Assembly (NCBI GenBank): GCA_965268675.1 | Contig: OZ254179.1 | Span: 868,001 to 932,000 of the forward strand | Length of the DNA: 64,000 bases | Origin: AAA044-D11 sp009705075 | GTDB taxonomy: Bacteria > Actinomycetota > Actinomycetes > Nanopelagicales > Nanopelagicaceae | Direction of reading: 5' to 3' | In this document: one piece after another, positions 44,559-54,583 of the stretch | Position numbering within the stretch: position 1 is the first letter of the stretch | Layout: each line of letters begins with the position of its first letter | Translations under genes and position numbers: made by a program | The notes under the pieces: model-generated | The model's input: only the letters and a program-made list of their open reading frames with translations | What the model was told of the DNA's origin: nothing | Database searches by the model: none

Positions 44559-46823
44559 TTAAAGGTGTGTGATTAAAATATTTTCAACTTTTGTCGCAAG
44601 TAATTGGGCCCGCTCCCCTGTTAGTGGCTGGCCGGAAAGATCTGTCACATAGAGGGTATCGAAGGCCTCGGCGCCAAGAGTGGAAACAATTGCAGATTTA
44701 ATATCAACGCCAAATCTTGAAATAGCCCGGGCCACGCTAAATAAGATTCCAGGGCGATCATGCATCCGAACCTCGATGATTGTGGCATTTGTTGCTAAAT
44801 CATTTGCTGCAAACACAACTGGCGGTGGCGTTGGAATTCCAGGATATCTCCGATAGTTATCGATGCGTTCCTCAATTTTTCGTCCCAGATCAAGTTCCCC
44901 AGAGAGCGCCTTAATCAATTGATCAGTCAATTTTTCCGCGGTAGGCATTGGTGCATTGGTATCAAGTTCAACAATCCAACGCATAACAGCAACTCCATCA
45001 GTAGTTCGAGTCTTTGCCGAACGAACGTTGAACCTTGAAATCGTCATTAGTCCTGCTACTGCTGAAAGTAGGCCGGTCTGGTCCTTAGCAATAATTTCAA
45101 TTTCGATATCCTCACGATTATCTTCATTACTTAAAATCGTTATCGTTAAATCCTCGGTAATTCGGCCAACTGGAAGTAAATCAGGCTGAGAAGCAGGTTT
45201 GACTCCAGACATAACTGCGAGACATTTATTGACCAAGTTTGAAACTAAGCCCGCCTTCCAATCGCTCCAACCGCTTTTACCAGTAGCTTCGCCATCTGAA
45301 ATACTTAAAGCGTGTAATAGTTGAAGGGTTTCGGGCTCCTTAATTTTCTCAACAACAAATTGAATTGTTGCAGGATCTTCTAAATCTCGACGAGTTGCAA
45401 CTGCTGAGAGGAGTAGATGCTCACGAACTAATAGCGCGATCTTCTCACAATCTATTTCATCAAAGCCAAGGCGCTGTGCCAGTGGTCGAATCAAAACCTC
45501 ACCATATTCCGAGTGGTCCTTGCCAGGAAAACCTTTTCCGATATCGTGAAAGAGCGCAGCGACCAACAAGATATCTGGACGATTTACAGTTCGAGTCAGC
45601 GCTGCAGCATGAACAGCCGTTTCTAACATGTGGCGATCGACTGTATGTCTATGCAAAACATTTCGCTGTGGCAAGAAGCGCATATGTGACCACTCTGGAA
45701 TCCATTTTTCAATCAAGCCATCTTGATCAAGAGCCTCAAATACGCGAATCATTGGCGCTCCTGCGCCAATTAATGAAACCAAATCATCTAGTGCATGTTT
45801 CGGCCATGGTGAAGGAAGTGGTGAAAAATTTTCAGACAACAAGACGCAGGCATCAATTGAAAGTGGCAGACCGCGTTGGGCGGCAGTCGCCGCGGCGCGA
45901 AGACCGATCCCTGGGTCTTTTGCTATTTGGTAATCTTTTTCGATAGTAACTTCGGAGTTTAGAATAACTAAACCCTTCTCTATGCTCTGGGCTTTACTCT
46001 TTCGAAACCAACCCTTTGTCTCTAAAGAATCTATCCGGTGCCAAGTTAAATCCATTAAATAATCAACTGCTCTTGCCGCTTTTGCTACTTCGAGCATCAA
46101 TGCATCAGCGTCCCGATATTTCATAGCGGCCGAAACCCGATCTTGTTCGGTTAACAAGAGTTGATCACGGGCTTTTGAACTATCGCCATGCAGGACATCT
46201 CTAACATTTGATAAGAGCGCCTCTGATTCAGCAACGCGAGCCAAGGAGACCGCTACCGCTCCCGACATCTCAATAGCACGAAGTGCATTTATATCTCGAA
46301 GACCGCCTCTTGCCTCCTTCAAATCAGGTTCGAGAAGAAATGCTAATTCCCCAGAACGTACCTCTCGATCTTGAATTGATTTTCGCAACTTAGGTAGGTA
46401 TTTATCCTGGCTCTTTCGCCAATCTTCAATGGCATCGGCAGCCACCGCTGCAGCAAGTTCTGCATTGCCTGCAATTAATCGGATATCGAGTAATCCAAGT
46501 GCAACACGAATATCTTCCTGTGCCATATCTCTAGTTTCAATCCGAGTTCGCACTGAATGATCGAGTGAAACTTTCGCATTCCAAAGTGGGTAGAGGAAAG
46601 CATTTACAAACTCGGCAAGAGTTGCAGATTTCTCGCTGCCGTCATGCAATATCAACAGATCAAGATCGGAACCGGGCGAAAGTTCGCCTCGGCCATATCC
46701 ACCAACCGCTGTGAGCGATACGACTTTGGGTTTCTTTAAATTTGCCTCTGCACATTCCAAAAAAGAAACCCGGAGCTCGTGATCAAACTTATTTGATCGA
46801 TCACGACGCTCACGGGTTCCCAC
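44559..46823 (-). CDS. glnD: [Protein-PII] uridylyl/adenylyltransferase
   Basis: A 754-residue nitrogen sensor that modifies PII when glutamine is low and unmodifies it when glutamine is high. The nucleotidyltransferase site is GGYGRGELSPGSDLDLLIL (near residue 42), the HD phosphohydrolase motif is LFHDIGKGFPGKDHSEYG, and two ACT domains make up the last 190 or so residues. In Actinobacteria the enzyme adenylylates rather than uridylylates GlnK. The start is GTG, and the N-terminus is slightly short for the family. It follows glnK by 24 bases. Confidence 0.94.
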   Translation of the reverse strand: MGTRERRDRSNKFDHELRVSFLECAEANLKKPKVVSLTAVGGYGRGELSPGSDLDLLILHDGSEKSATLAEFVNAFLYPLWNAKVSLDHSVRTRIETRDMAQEDIRVALGLLDIRLIAGNAELAAAVAADAIEDWRKSQDKYLPKLRKSIQDREVRSGELAFLLEPDLKEARGGLRDINALRAIEMSGAVAVSLARVAESEALLSNVRDVLHGDSSKARDQLLLTEQDRVSAAMKYRDADALMLEVAKAARAVDYLMDLTWHRIDSLETKGWFRKSKAQSIEKGLVILNSEVTIEKDYQIAKDPGIGLRAAATAAQRGLPLSIDACVLLSENFSPLPSPWPKHALDDLVSLIGAGAPMIRVFEALDQDGLIEKWIPEWSHMRFLPQRNVLHRHTVDRHMLETAVHAAALTRTVNRPDILLVAALFHDIGKGFPGKDHSEYGEVLIRPLAQRLGFDEIDCEKIALLVREHLLLSAVATRRDLEDPATIQFVVEKIKEPETLQLLHALSISDGEATGKSGWSDWKAGLVSNLVNKCLAVMSGVKPASQPDLLPVGRITEDLTITILSNEDNREDIEIEIIAKDQTGLLSAVAGLMTISRFNVRSAKTRTTDGVAVMRWIVELDTNAPMPTAEKLTDQLIKALSGELDLGRKIEERIDNYRRYPGIPTPPPVVFAANDLATNATIIEVRMHDRPGILFSVARAISRFGVDIKSAIVSTLGAEAFDTLYVTDLSGQPLTGERAQLLATKVENILITHL

Positions 46824-46847
46824 GGAGTTAAGTTTACTTACTAATTG

Positions 46848-47186
46848 CTAAATAGCATCCGTTCCGCGTTCTCCGGTACGGACTCTTACGATGTTATCTA
46901 CTGGTGAAGACCAAACCTTTCCATCACCAATAGCTCCAGTCGATGCAGCTTTCACAATTACATCGATGACTTTATCTGCCTCCTTGCCATCGACTAAAAC
47001 TTCTAGTCGAATCTTTGGAATTAGATCAACGGTGTACTCAGCGCCTCGATAAACCTCGGTGTGTCCACCTTGGCGGCCAAAGCCACTCGCTTCTGAAACA
47101 GTCATGCCGGTGATTCCGAAAGCAGTCAGCGCTTCTTTTACATCTTCCAATTTGAATGGTTTGATGATTGCAGTTATGAGTTTCAT
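46848..47186 (-). CDS. glnK: Nitrogen regulatory protein PII
   Basis: A 112-residue PII signal protein that binds ATP/ADP and 2-oxoglutarate and controls AmtB and other partners. KLITAIIKPFKLEDVKEAL opens it. The T-loop YRGAEYTVDLIP keeps the Tyr (equivalent to Tyr51) that GlnD modifies, and IGDGKVWSSPVDNIVRVRTG is the B/C-loop region. Its start overlaps the amtB stop by four bases, which keeps the channel and its regulator in step. Confidence 0.96.
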   Translation of the reverse strand: MKLITAIIKPFKLEDVKEALTAFGITGMTVSEASGFGRQGGHTEVYRGAEYTVDLIPKIRLEVLVDGKEADKVIDVIVKAASTGAIGDGKVWSSPVDNIVRVRTGERGTDAI

Positions 47187-48490
47187 ATTGAAGATCCTCC
47201 TCGTGATGAGCTATACATTTCATATGCTGATTCAGCGTGTTCATTTAGATCGATGCCTTCAACTTCGGCATCTTTCTTGACTCGGAAACCGATTGTTTTT
47301 TCGATTGCAAAGCCGATGATAAGAGTTGCTATAAATGAATATGCCGCGACGAGTCCGACTCCAAGAGCCTGCTTGCCAAGTAGGCCAGCTCCACCGCCAT
47401 AAAGCAATCCATTTACTCCAACACTATTCACAGCACTAGCGCCAAAGAATCCGACTGATAGCGAGCCCCAGATTCCGCCAACTAAGTGCACACCAACTAC
47501 GTCGAGTGAATCATCGAACCCGAACTTGTACTTAAGTCCGACGGCAAGTGAACAGAGAATGCCGGCTATGAACCCGATAACAACTGCCGCCCAAGGAGCA
47601 ACGAAGGCGCAAGCAGGTGTAATTGCTACAAGCCCCGCTACTGCGCCAGATGCCGCACCAAGTGAAGTTGGATGTCCATTGCGAATTTTTTCTACAAGGA
47701 TCCAACCTATTAGTGCACCTGCAGTTGCAACTTGGGTATTAATAAATGCCAGACCTGCAATTCCATTTGCAGCAAGTGCGGAGCCAGCGTTAAATCCGAA
47801 CCAGCCGAACCAGAGCAGGCCAGCACCAAGCATTACAAGTGGTAGTGAGTGTGGGCGCATTGCTTCTTTGCGCCAACCAACGCGCTTGCCAAGAATTATT
47901 GCAAGTGCCAAGCCAGCTGCGCCAGCATTGATGTGAACTGCAGTTCCGCCAGCGAAGTCTTCAAGACCTTTGCCTGCAAGATAACCAACACCAGTTACAT
48001 CATCGCCAACTTTATGACCGAAGGCGAATACCCAGTGAGCGACTGGAAAATAAACGACGGTAGACCAGATAGCAACAAAGACTGCCCATGCTGAAAATTT
48101 TGCACGATCAGCGATTGCACCTGAGATAAGTGCTGGCGTGATTATTGCGAACATCAATTGGAATGCCGCAAATACAAGTAGTGGAATTGGGTAAGTGCCA
48201 CCATTGTTGGTGAAATCATTAACCTGAGAACCTAAACCTGACAGTGAAAATCCACCATACCAAGGTGAGTCAGATGTGTAACCAAAAGCTAATTCATAGC
48301 CGTAGAAGACCCAAAGTATGCTGACGATTCCAATAGTTACCATGGACATCATCATCATATTTAGAACACTTTTGCTTCTAACCATTCCGCCATAGAAAAA
48401 GGCGAGACCTGGAGTCATCAGAAGTACGAGAGCGGTACTTGCTAACATCCACGCGGTATCACCGGAGTTAAGAACTACATCCATTTTCAA
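47183..48490 (-). CDS. amtB: Ammonium transporter AmtB
   Basis: A 435-residue ammonium channel with about eleven membrane helices. The twin pore histidines are in AVHINAGAAGLALA and VGVHLVGGIWGSL; GAGLLWFGWFGFNAGSALAA is another hallmark. The C-terminal tail that contacts GlnK is present. It leads the amtB-glnK-glnD operon, and a GTAAC-n6-GTAAC site lies about 130 bases upstream of the ATG. Placement of the operon beside ftsY and ffh is usual in Actinobacteria. Confidence 0.96.
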   Translation of the reverse strand: MKMDVVLNSGDTAWMLASTALVLLMTPGLAFFYGGMVRSKSVLNMMMMSMVTIGIVSILWVFYGYELAFGYTSDSPWYGGFSLSGLGSQVNDFTNNGGTYPIPLLVFAAFQLMFAIITPALISGAIADRAKFSAWAVFVAIWSTVVYFPVAHWVFAFGHKVGDDVTGVGYLAGKGLEDFAGGTAVHINAGAAGLALAIILGKRVGWRKEAMRPHSLPLVMLGAGLLWFGWFGFNAGSALAANGIAGLAFINTQVATAGALIGWILVEKIRNGHPTSLGAASGAVAGLVAITPACAFVAPWAAVVIGFIAGILCSLAVGLKYKFGFDDSLDVVGVHLVGGIWGSLSVGFFGASAVNSVGVNGLLYGGGAGLLGKQALGVGLVAAYSFIATLIIGFAIEKTIGFRVKKDAEVEGIDLNEHAESAYEMYSSSRGGSSI

Positions 48491-48617
48491 CTTCCTTCAC
48501 TAATTTCACGAATTTCCAGAGAAAAGGCCTCGTCGTTGAGATGTGCATAGGTTGGTGGGTTCGAGTTACATACGATGCGCTGGCAGATTACAGAATGATG
48601 AAAGGTTGGGTTCTTGT

Positions 48618-48633
48618 GTTACAAACTGGTTAC
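48618..48633 (-). promoter_or_regulatory. Candidate GlnR-type site upstream of amtB
   Basis: On the minus strand GTAAC occurs twice, separated by exactly six bases (48633-48629 and 48622-48618). Actinobacterial GlnR boxes follow gTnAC-n6-GaAAC, so this matches in spacing and nine of ten fixed positions are close. A further GTAAC lies at 48568-48564, nearer the gene. It fits nitrogen control of the operon, but no glnR gene is visible here. Confidence 0.4.
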
Positions 48634-48646
48634 AACGGGGGCAGAT

Positions 48647-49483
48647 TTACCGGAAAAGCCCGTTCAAGTAATTTTCGGCGCTAAAGGGCTCGAGATCTGC
48701 GGCGCTCTCCCCGGTCCCGATAAATTTAATGGGAACCCCCGTTTCGCGTTCGATTGCCAGTGCGATTCCGCCCTTTGCCGACCCATCCATCTTGGTCAAA
48801 ATCAATCCGGTTATAGCAACGCTCTCCATAAAAGTCTTGGCTTGAACTATTCCATTCTGGCCAGTTGTTGCATCAACAACTAAGAGAACTTCATCTATTG
48901 GAAGCGTCTTCTCTACAACTCTACGAACTTTTCCAAGTTCATCCATCAATCCAGATTTGGTATGCAGCCTTCCTGCAGTATCAATTATTAAATAATCTAA
49001 CTGCTCGGATTTAGCTTTTGTAGCAGCATCAAATGCAACCGAAGCCGGGTCCCCATTTGGTGGACCAGTAACAACTTCAACTCCCAATCGGTCGCCCCAA
49101 GTTTCTAACTGCTCGACGGCCGCCGCCCGAAAGGTATCGGCCGCAGCTAGGAGAACGCTCTTTCTTCCTTCTTTTAAATATGAAACTAATTTTGCAGTCG
49201 AAGTTGTCTTGCCTGTTCCATTAACACCAACAATCATTATTGTTGTAGGCCGGTCAATATTTGTTGCCAAGGAACGATTGTTAGGGCTTAACCAAGATTC
49301 CAAAGCGGTTGTTATTGCAGAATCTAGTTCGTCGCCTTTAACTCGCTTCGCAATCTCAATTATTTCGGCTGCGTTTTTGGCTCCAAGATCAGATGCAATT
49401 AAAGATTCTTCTAGCTCGGCCCAATCACTACTCGAAGTAGAACCGCCGCGGATTTTTGTAAATAACTTGCTAAATAACGCCAT
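48647..49483 (-). CDS. ftsY: Signal recognition particle receptor FtsY
   Basis: A 278-residue SRP receptor GTPase. The P-loop is GVNGTGKTTSTAKLVSYL, followed by LAAADTFRAAAVEQL, DTAGRLHTKSGLMDEL and TKMDGSAKGG. Only about ten residues (MALFSKLFTK) precede the N domain, so the long acidic A domain of E. coli and many other Actinobacteria is missing. It lies 25 bases downstream of smc, in the usual smc-ftsY order. Confidence 0.96.
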   Translation of the reverse strand: MALFSKLFTKIRGGSTSSSDWAELEESLIASDLGAKNAAEIIEIAKRVKGDELDSAITTALESWLSPNNRSLATNIDRPTTIMIVGVNGTGKTTSTAKLVSYLKEGRKSVLLAAADTFRAAAVEQLETWGDRLGVEVVTGPPNGDPASVAFDAATKAKSEQLDYLIIDTAGRLHTKSGLMDELGKVRRVVEKTLPIDEVLLVVDATTGQNGIVQAKTFMESVAITGLILTKMDGSAKGGIALAIERETGVPIKFIGTGESAADLEPFSAENYLNGLFR

Positions 49484-49508
49484 CTTCTAATTATCCAACT
49501 AGATGAAA

Positions 49509-52500
49509 CTAGTTAGCGCTTTCAGATTCCCGAATACGTTGAGAGATGACTTCGGATACGCCATCGCCACGCATAGTTACACCATAAAGCGCATCGGCAA
49601 TTTCCATAGTCCGCTTCTGGTGAGTGATGATAATTAATTGGGACTTCTCTCGAAGTTCTTCAAAGACGCCGAGTAAACGACCTAAGTTCGTATCATCAAG
49701 GGCTGCTTCTACTTCATCCATTACATAGAACGGACTTGGTCTGGCTTTGAAGATTGCAACTAAAAGTGCGACTGCAACTAGCGAACGTTCACCGCCGGAA
49801 AGAAGTGACAACCGCTTTACGCGCTTTCCAGGAGGTCGGGCCTCGACATCTACACCTGCAGTCGTCATGTCCTCAGGGTTGGTCAAAATCAAGCGGCCAT
49901 CTCCGCCTGGGAAGAGGCGAGCAAAGATAATTTCGAATTCACGAGCCGTGTCATCGTAAGCTTCTTTGAATATTTGTTGAACTTTGTCATCGACTTCTTT
50001 AATAATATCGAGAAGATCACGCTTAGTTTTCTTCAAATCCTCTAACTGTTCTGCAAGATATCGCAGGCGCTCTTCAAGTGAGGAGTACTCCTCTAGCGCT
50101 AGCGGATTAATCTTTCCAAGAAGGGCAAGTGAACGCTCAGCTTGTGCCAGGCGCTTCTCTTGTTGATCACGTCGGTAAGGAATTAAATCTCCAGGAACGA
50201 AGTTGCCCTCTTCATCTTCAACGAAAGTTGGAACATCATTTTCAGGTCCATATTCGCTAACCAGCGTAGTTACGTCAACGCCAAGTTCTTCAACTGCTTT
50301 CTGCTCGAGAGCTTCTATGCGCAATCGCTGTTCTGCTCGTGCAATTTCATCGCGATGCACGCTAGAGGTAAGTGCATCAAGTTCTGTCGTTAACTCTCTA
50401 CTTCTCACGCGAAGTGCAAGAATTTCACTCTCTCGCTCAGAACGAGATATCTCTAGCCGTTCACGTTCAGTTGCCGCTTTAGCAATTGAGGATTCGATCT
50501 GAATTAGCGCTTCATATGCCGCATCTGCAACGCCTTGTGCTGTTAACGCAGCAAAGCCACGTTGCTCACGACGGCCAATAGCACGCGTTGCTGAGTCGCG
50601 TTCAGCCTGAGCCGAAACTTCAAGCGCATTTGCCCGGGCCACCAATGCAGTTACTCGTTCTTCTAAAGTTCGCAGATTCAACCGCGCTTCTACTTCTGTA
50701 GATCTAGATGCTGATACCTTGGAACGTAAATCTTCGAGATGCGTTAAATCTGGATCTGCAGGAGTCTGATGCGATTCGAATTGTGAAATTGCGGCGTTCA
50801 AGTCTGCTTCATCTGATTCACGTTGTGAGTTCGCCTCTACCAAAGAAGCAGATACCCGCTCTACTTCTCCTTGCGCACTCTTTACATTTTGGCCCGCAAC
50901 TGCCATCTGCTCTGCTAGCCCAGAAATTTTTGCATCTGACTCATTTAATTTCGCCAAGGCGAGATCAAAGATATTCTTGCGAGAAGCAAGAGTTTCGTTG
51001 GCACGAACTACTTCAAACTTAATCCGGTCACAATTGTTGGTAACTTCTTGAAGTTGACTCTCGGTCTTCTCAATTAACGCTGAAATTTCAATTGCTGAGT
51101 TCTGCGCACTAGAACCGCCTCTAACTCGGATTCGGCTGAGTACATCGCCATCTCTTGTAATCGCGATAACTGATGGATCAGCACGTAGCGCGCTCTCGGC
51201 TTCTGCCAAATCTTCAACAGCGACAAACCCAGATAGAAGAGCGGCTATTGCGCTAGAAATCTCGTTCGATGTGACCAAGCTTGCCAGCGAAGTAAATCCA
51301 CTCGGGACTGAACGATTAGATGGTGTAAATCCATCATCGCCATCGATTACAAGAAGTTCAGATTGACCCGCACCTTCACGCTTCAACATTGTCAGCGCGG
51401 ATACCGCCGCTGAAATATCTGAAACCACGACAGAATCTGCAAGCGGTCCAAGTGCTGCAGCAACTGCTACTTCCCAACCATCTGAAACACTTATCAAAGA
51501 GGAGAGGCGACCGCGGGTTCGAGTTCCACTAGAAAGTACAACGCCAGATCCATCTCGATGAACCAAGCTCTCTTGAAGTGCACGTAACCGACCATCTAAG
51601 CCAGAACGATTTCGTTGTGCTTCGCTCTCTTTTGCGACAAGTAAATCTAATTCATTCTGTGCGGCAGCAAGTTCAGATTTAGCAGCTTCAAACTCTGAAT
51701 CAAGTCCTGGTTCGTTAGCATCAACAGATGCAATTTGGGTTTCAAGTAGCGCAAATTCTTCTTGAAAACTCTGCAAGCGACGAGAGGTTTCATCCTTGCT
51801 CTTTGTTAGGCGAGAAATTTCAGCATTGGTTGCATCAATTCGAGATTTAAGACCATTGATATGGCCTTCTTGACGCGCAGTTCCTTCGCGTTGGTCTGCA
51901 ATTGCGCGAAGTGCTGCAGAGACACTATTTTCTTCAGTTGTGAGATTTGCTTCTAAGTTTCTAAGTTCGGCCGAGAGCGCCGCTAATCCCGATGTCGCCT
52001 GTTCGACTTCGCCACGCAATGCGCGTTCTTCCTCGCGCAGTCCTGCTGCTTCTAAATCCATGCTCTCTGGATCGCGTCCACTGGCTCGAGCTTCATCTGC
52101 TTCTTCAGATAAAAATCTCGCCCGTTCCGAGGCAAGATTTTGAATACCGCGGAATTTTTCGCGCTGAGCCGTTAATTGATAATAGTTTTCCTGGGCTTTA
52201 ACCAGAAGAGGATTTTCAATTAGCGCAGTTGCATCAATCTCTTCTTCTCGAGCCCGGGCTTTATTCAATTCAGATTCGACGCCATCTCTGCGGGCGCGCA
52301 GCGCTGATTCATCTGCAACTTCGGCATCAACTGTTGATCGCAATTGCAGTAAATCGTCGGCGAGAATGCGCAACCTGGAATCACGAACATCAGATTGAAT
52401 TGTTGATGCTTTCCGCGCTACTTCCGCCTGCTTACCAAGTGGTTTTAATTGACGGCGAAGTTCAACTGTTAAATCTTGAATACGTGCCAGATTCGCTGTC

Positions 52501-53051
52501 ATTGAATCTAACTTTCGCAGCGCCTTCTCTTTGCGCTTGCGGTGCTTCAAAACTCCGGCTGCTTCTTCAATAAATGCTCGCCGTTCTTCCGGGTTCGCAA
52601 GCAAGATTGCATCAAGTTGACCTTGTCCAACAATCACATGCATTTCCCGACCGATTCCAGAATCACTTAGTAACTCTTGAATATCTAACAACCTTGTAGT
52701 TTCACCATTTAATTGGTATTCACTTGCGCCATTTCTGAAGAGAATTCTAGAAATAGTAACTTCGGTGAATTCAATCGGTAGAACACCATCTGTATTATCA
52801 ATTGTTACTGAAACTTCGGCTCGGCCAAGGGGTGCCCGCCCTGAGGTTCCAGCAAAAATAACATCTTCCATCTTTCCGCCACGCAAAGATTTAGCACCCT
52901 GCTCACCCATTACCCATGAAAGGGCATCAACCACATTTGATTTTCCAGAGCCATTGGGACCAACCACGCAGGTAATACCGGGCTCAAAATTGAGCGAGGT
53001 GGAGGAGGCAAAGGACTTGAATCCTTTTAGGGTCATGCTCTTTAAATACAC
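49509..53051 (-). CDS. smc: Chromosome segregation protein SMC
   Basis: A 1180-residue condensin ATPase. The N-terminal Walker A is CVVGPNGSGKSNVVDALSWV, and two long coiled coils flank a hinge (about residues 500-640). The C-terminal head has LSGGERSLVAVALLVAIF and YVMDEVEAALDDTN. It organises and helps segregate chromosomes with ScpA and ScpB, which are not in this window. The GTG start gives the standard MYLKSMTLKGFKSFA opening. The mutM gene ends 24 bases upstream. Confidence 0.96.
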   Translation of the reverse strand: MYLKSMTLKGFKSFASSTSLNFEPGITCVVGPNGSGKSNVVDALSWVMGEQGAKSLRGGKMEDVIFAGTSGRAPLGRAEVSVTIDNTDGVLPIEFTEVTISRILFRNGASEYQLNGETTRLLDIQELLSDSGIGREMHVIVGQGQLDAILLANPEERRAFIEEAAGVLKHRKRKEKALRKLDSMTANLARIQDLTVELRRQLKPLGKQAEVARKASTIQSDVRDSRLRILADDLLQLRSTVDAEVADESALRARRDGVESELNKARAREEEIDATALIENPLLVKAQENYYQLTAQREKFRGIQNLASERARFLSEEADEARASGRDPESMDLEAAGLREEERALRGEVEQATSGLAALSAELRNLEANLTTEENSVSAALRAIADQREGTARQEGHINGLKSRIDATNAEISRLTKSKDETSRRLQSFQEEFALLETQIASVDANEPGLDSEFEAAKSELAAAQNELDLLVAKESEAQRNRSGLDGRLRALQESLVHRDGSGVVLSSGTRTRGRLSSLISVSDGWEVAVAAALGPLADSVVVSDISAAVSALTMLKREGAGQSELLVIDGDDGFTPSNRSVPSGFTSLASLVTSNEISSAIAALLSGFVAVEDLAEAESALRADPSVIAITRDGDVLSRIRVRGGSSAQNSAIEISALIEKTESQLQEVTNNCDRIKFEVVRANETLASRKNIFDLALAKLNESDAKISGLAEQMAVAGQNVKSAQGEVERVSASLVEANSQRESDEADLNAAISQFESHQTPADPDLTHLEDLRSKVSASRSTEVEARLNLRTLEERVTALVARANALEVSAQAERDSATRAIGRREQRGFAALTAQGVADAAYEALIQIESSIAKAATERERLEISRSERESEILALRVRSRELTTELDALTSSVHRDEIARAEQRLRIEALEQKAVEELGVDVTTLVSEYGPENDVPTFVEDEEGNFVPGDLIPYRRDQQEKRLAQAERSLALLGKINPLALEEYSSLEERLRYLAEQLEDLKKTKRDLLDIIKEVDDKVQQIFKEAYDDTAREFEIIFARLFPGGDGRLILTNPEDMTTAGVDVEARPPGKRVKRLSLLSGGERSLVAVALLVAIFKARPSPFYVMDEVEAALDDTNLGRLLGVFEELREKSQLIIITHQKRTMEIADALYGVTMRGDGVSEVISQRIRESESAN

Positions 53052-53075
53052 AGGCGCAACCTATCGGAAAATTGG

Positions 53076-53918
53076 TTACCGATTTCGGCTAGCACGCGGT
53101 GTGGGCTGACATTTTGGGCAGAAATGGGAAGATCTGTTGGCAAATTTGATTCTTCTGATTTCGCGGCCGCACCTTGGGCAGCCCTCGCCTTCCTGGCCAT
53201 AAACCGCAAGGGAGCGTTCGAAATACCCACTTTCGCCATTCACATTTATATATAGATCATCAAATGAAGTTCCACCGACTGCAAGCGCTTCTGCCATTAC
53301 CTTCGTTGCGCTTTCAATTAGATCTTTGATTCTGGCGCTCTTCATATTTTCTAATCTTGTTTCTGGATGGATCTTGCTGCGCCAAAGGGCTTCATCTGCA
53401 TAAATATTTCCGACACCGCTCATAACGCTTTGATCTAGCAGGGCTCGCTTTATTTCGGTTCTCTTCTTTCGAAATCTTTCAATAGTTTCATCAAGATTAA
53501 ATAAGGGATCAAATGGATCTGCTGCAATATCTTTTACACAAGTTGGCAGGCCATTTTGAGTTTCATCGACTCCTAGCCAGCCAAAGGTCCTTTGATCGAT
53601 AAAGCGAAGTTCATTTTTTCCAAGGCTGATTCGCACTCGCAAATGCCGCTCATCAGGGGCGCTTTTCGGTTGAACCAAGAATTGGCCACTCATTCCTAGG
53701 TGACCGACCAATACTTCAGGTCGATCTAATTCAAACCATAGGAATTTACCTCGGCGCCTGACCTGTTTCACGCGTGCTCCTCTTAGCGAGGTAAGAGCTG
53801 TGATTGATTTAGGCGAGGTAGCACGTTCATGTCGAACTTCAATTTCTTTAAATTTCTTGCCAACAATATGTTCGGCTAAACCACGCCTGACTGTTTCAAC
53901 TTCAGGAAGTTCGGGCAT
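53076..53918 (-). CDS. mutM: Formamidopyrimidine-DNA glycosylase
   Basis: A 280-residue base-excision repair enzyme that removes oxidised purines such as 8-oxoguanine. Pro2 and Glu3 (MPELPEVETVRRGL) are the catalytic end, a helix-two-turn-helix includes DQSVMSGVGNIYADEALW, and the C-terminal zinc finger is CPRCG followed by FCPKC. Its start overlaps the end of rnc by 17 bases. Confidence 0.96.
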   Translation of the reverse strand: MPELPEVETVRRGLAEHIVGKKFKEIEVRHERATSPKSITALTSLRGARVKQVRRRGKFLWFELDRPEVLVGHLGMSGQFLVQPKSAPDERHLRVRISLGKNELRFIDQRTFGWLGVDETQNGLPTCVKDIAADPFDPLFNLDETIERFRKKRTEIKRALLDQSVMSGVGNIYADEALWRSKIHPETRLENMKSARIKDLIESATKVMAEALAVGGTSFDDLYINVNGESGYFERSLAVYGQEGEGCPRCGREIRRIKFANRSSHFCPKCQPTPRASRNR

Positions 53919-54570
53919 TTAAATTGTCATAGGCCAATTTCGCTGCAGCTTGTTCAGCTTCGCGTTTGGACTTTCCTTCGCCAGTTTCAAACTTCTCACT
54001 TGAAATAATTGCTGCTGCAGTAAAACTCTTATCGTGGTCGGGACCAGATTCTGTTATTTCATATTCCGGAGTTCCCAGTCCGCGCGCTGCACATAGTTCT
54101 TGAAGGGCGGTCTTGCTATCTATTCCAATACCTTGAGCATTTGCCGATTCGATTGAAGGCCTAAACCATTTGAGAATAATTTCTTGAGTTTTTTCAAATC
54201 CTAAATCCAAATAGATTGCGCCAACTAACGCTTCAAATGAATCTGCGAGGATTGAGTTTTTATCGCGGCCACCAGTTGTCTCCTCGCCTTTACCGATTCG
54301 CAGGTATTGGCCGAGCTCTAACTCTCTTGCAATCTGGGCAAGTGCCCTCATATTTACGACACCGGAACGAAGTGGCGAAAGTCGGGACTCATCTAGATCT
54401 GGAAATTTGGTATATAACTCTTCAGTTACTACTAACCCGAGAACGCTATCTCCGAGAAATTCAAGGCGCTCATTTGTGGGAAGGCCACCAAATTCATATG
54501 CATACGAACGATGGGTTAGTGCAAGTTCTAGCAAATCACTTGAAACTGAAGTTCCAAGTGCTGCAATCAA
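53902..54570 (-). CDS. rnc: Ribonuclease III
   Basis: A 222-residue double-strand-specific endoribonuclease that processes rRNA precursors. The signature NERLEFLGDSVLGLV and the acidic second motif DSFEALVGAIYLD form the active site, and a double-stranded RNA-binding domain (about 150-220, ending AEQAAAKLAYDNL) follows. The start is TTG at 54570; a CTG four codons upstream is an alternative. It begins 13 bases after rpmF, the usual actinobacterial order. Confidence 0.94.
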   Translation of the reverse strand: MIAALGTSVSSDLLELALTHRSYAYEFGGLPTNERLEFLGDSVLGLVVTEELYTKFPDLDESRLSPLRSGVVNMRALAQIARELELGQYLRIGKGEETTGGRDKNSILADSFEALVGAIYLDLGFEKTQEIILKWFRPSIESANAQGIGIDSKTALQELCAARGLGTPEYEITESGPDHDKSFTAAAIISSEKFETGEGKSKREAEQAAAKLAYDNLNARTS

Positions 54571-54583
54571 ACGATCGTACAGA

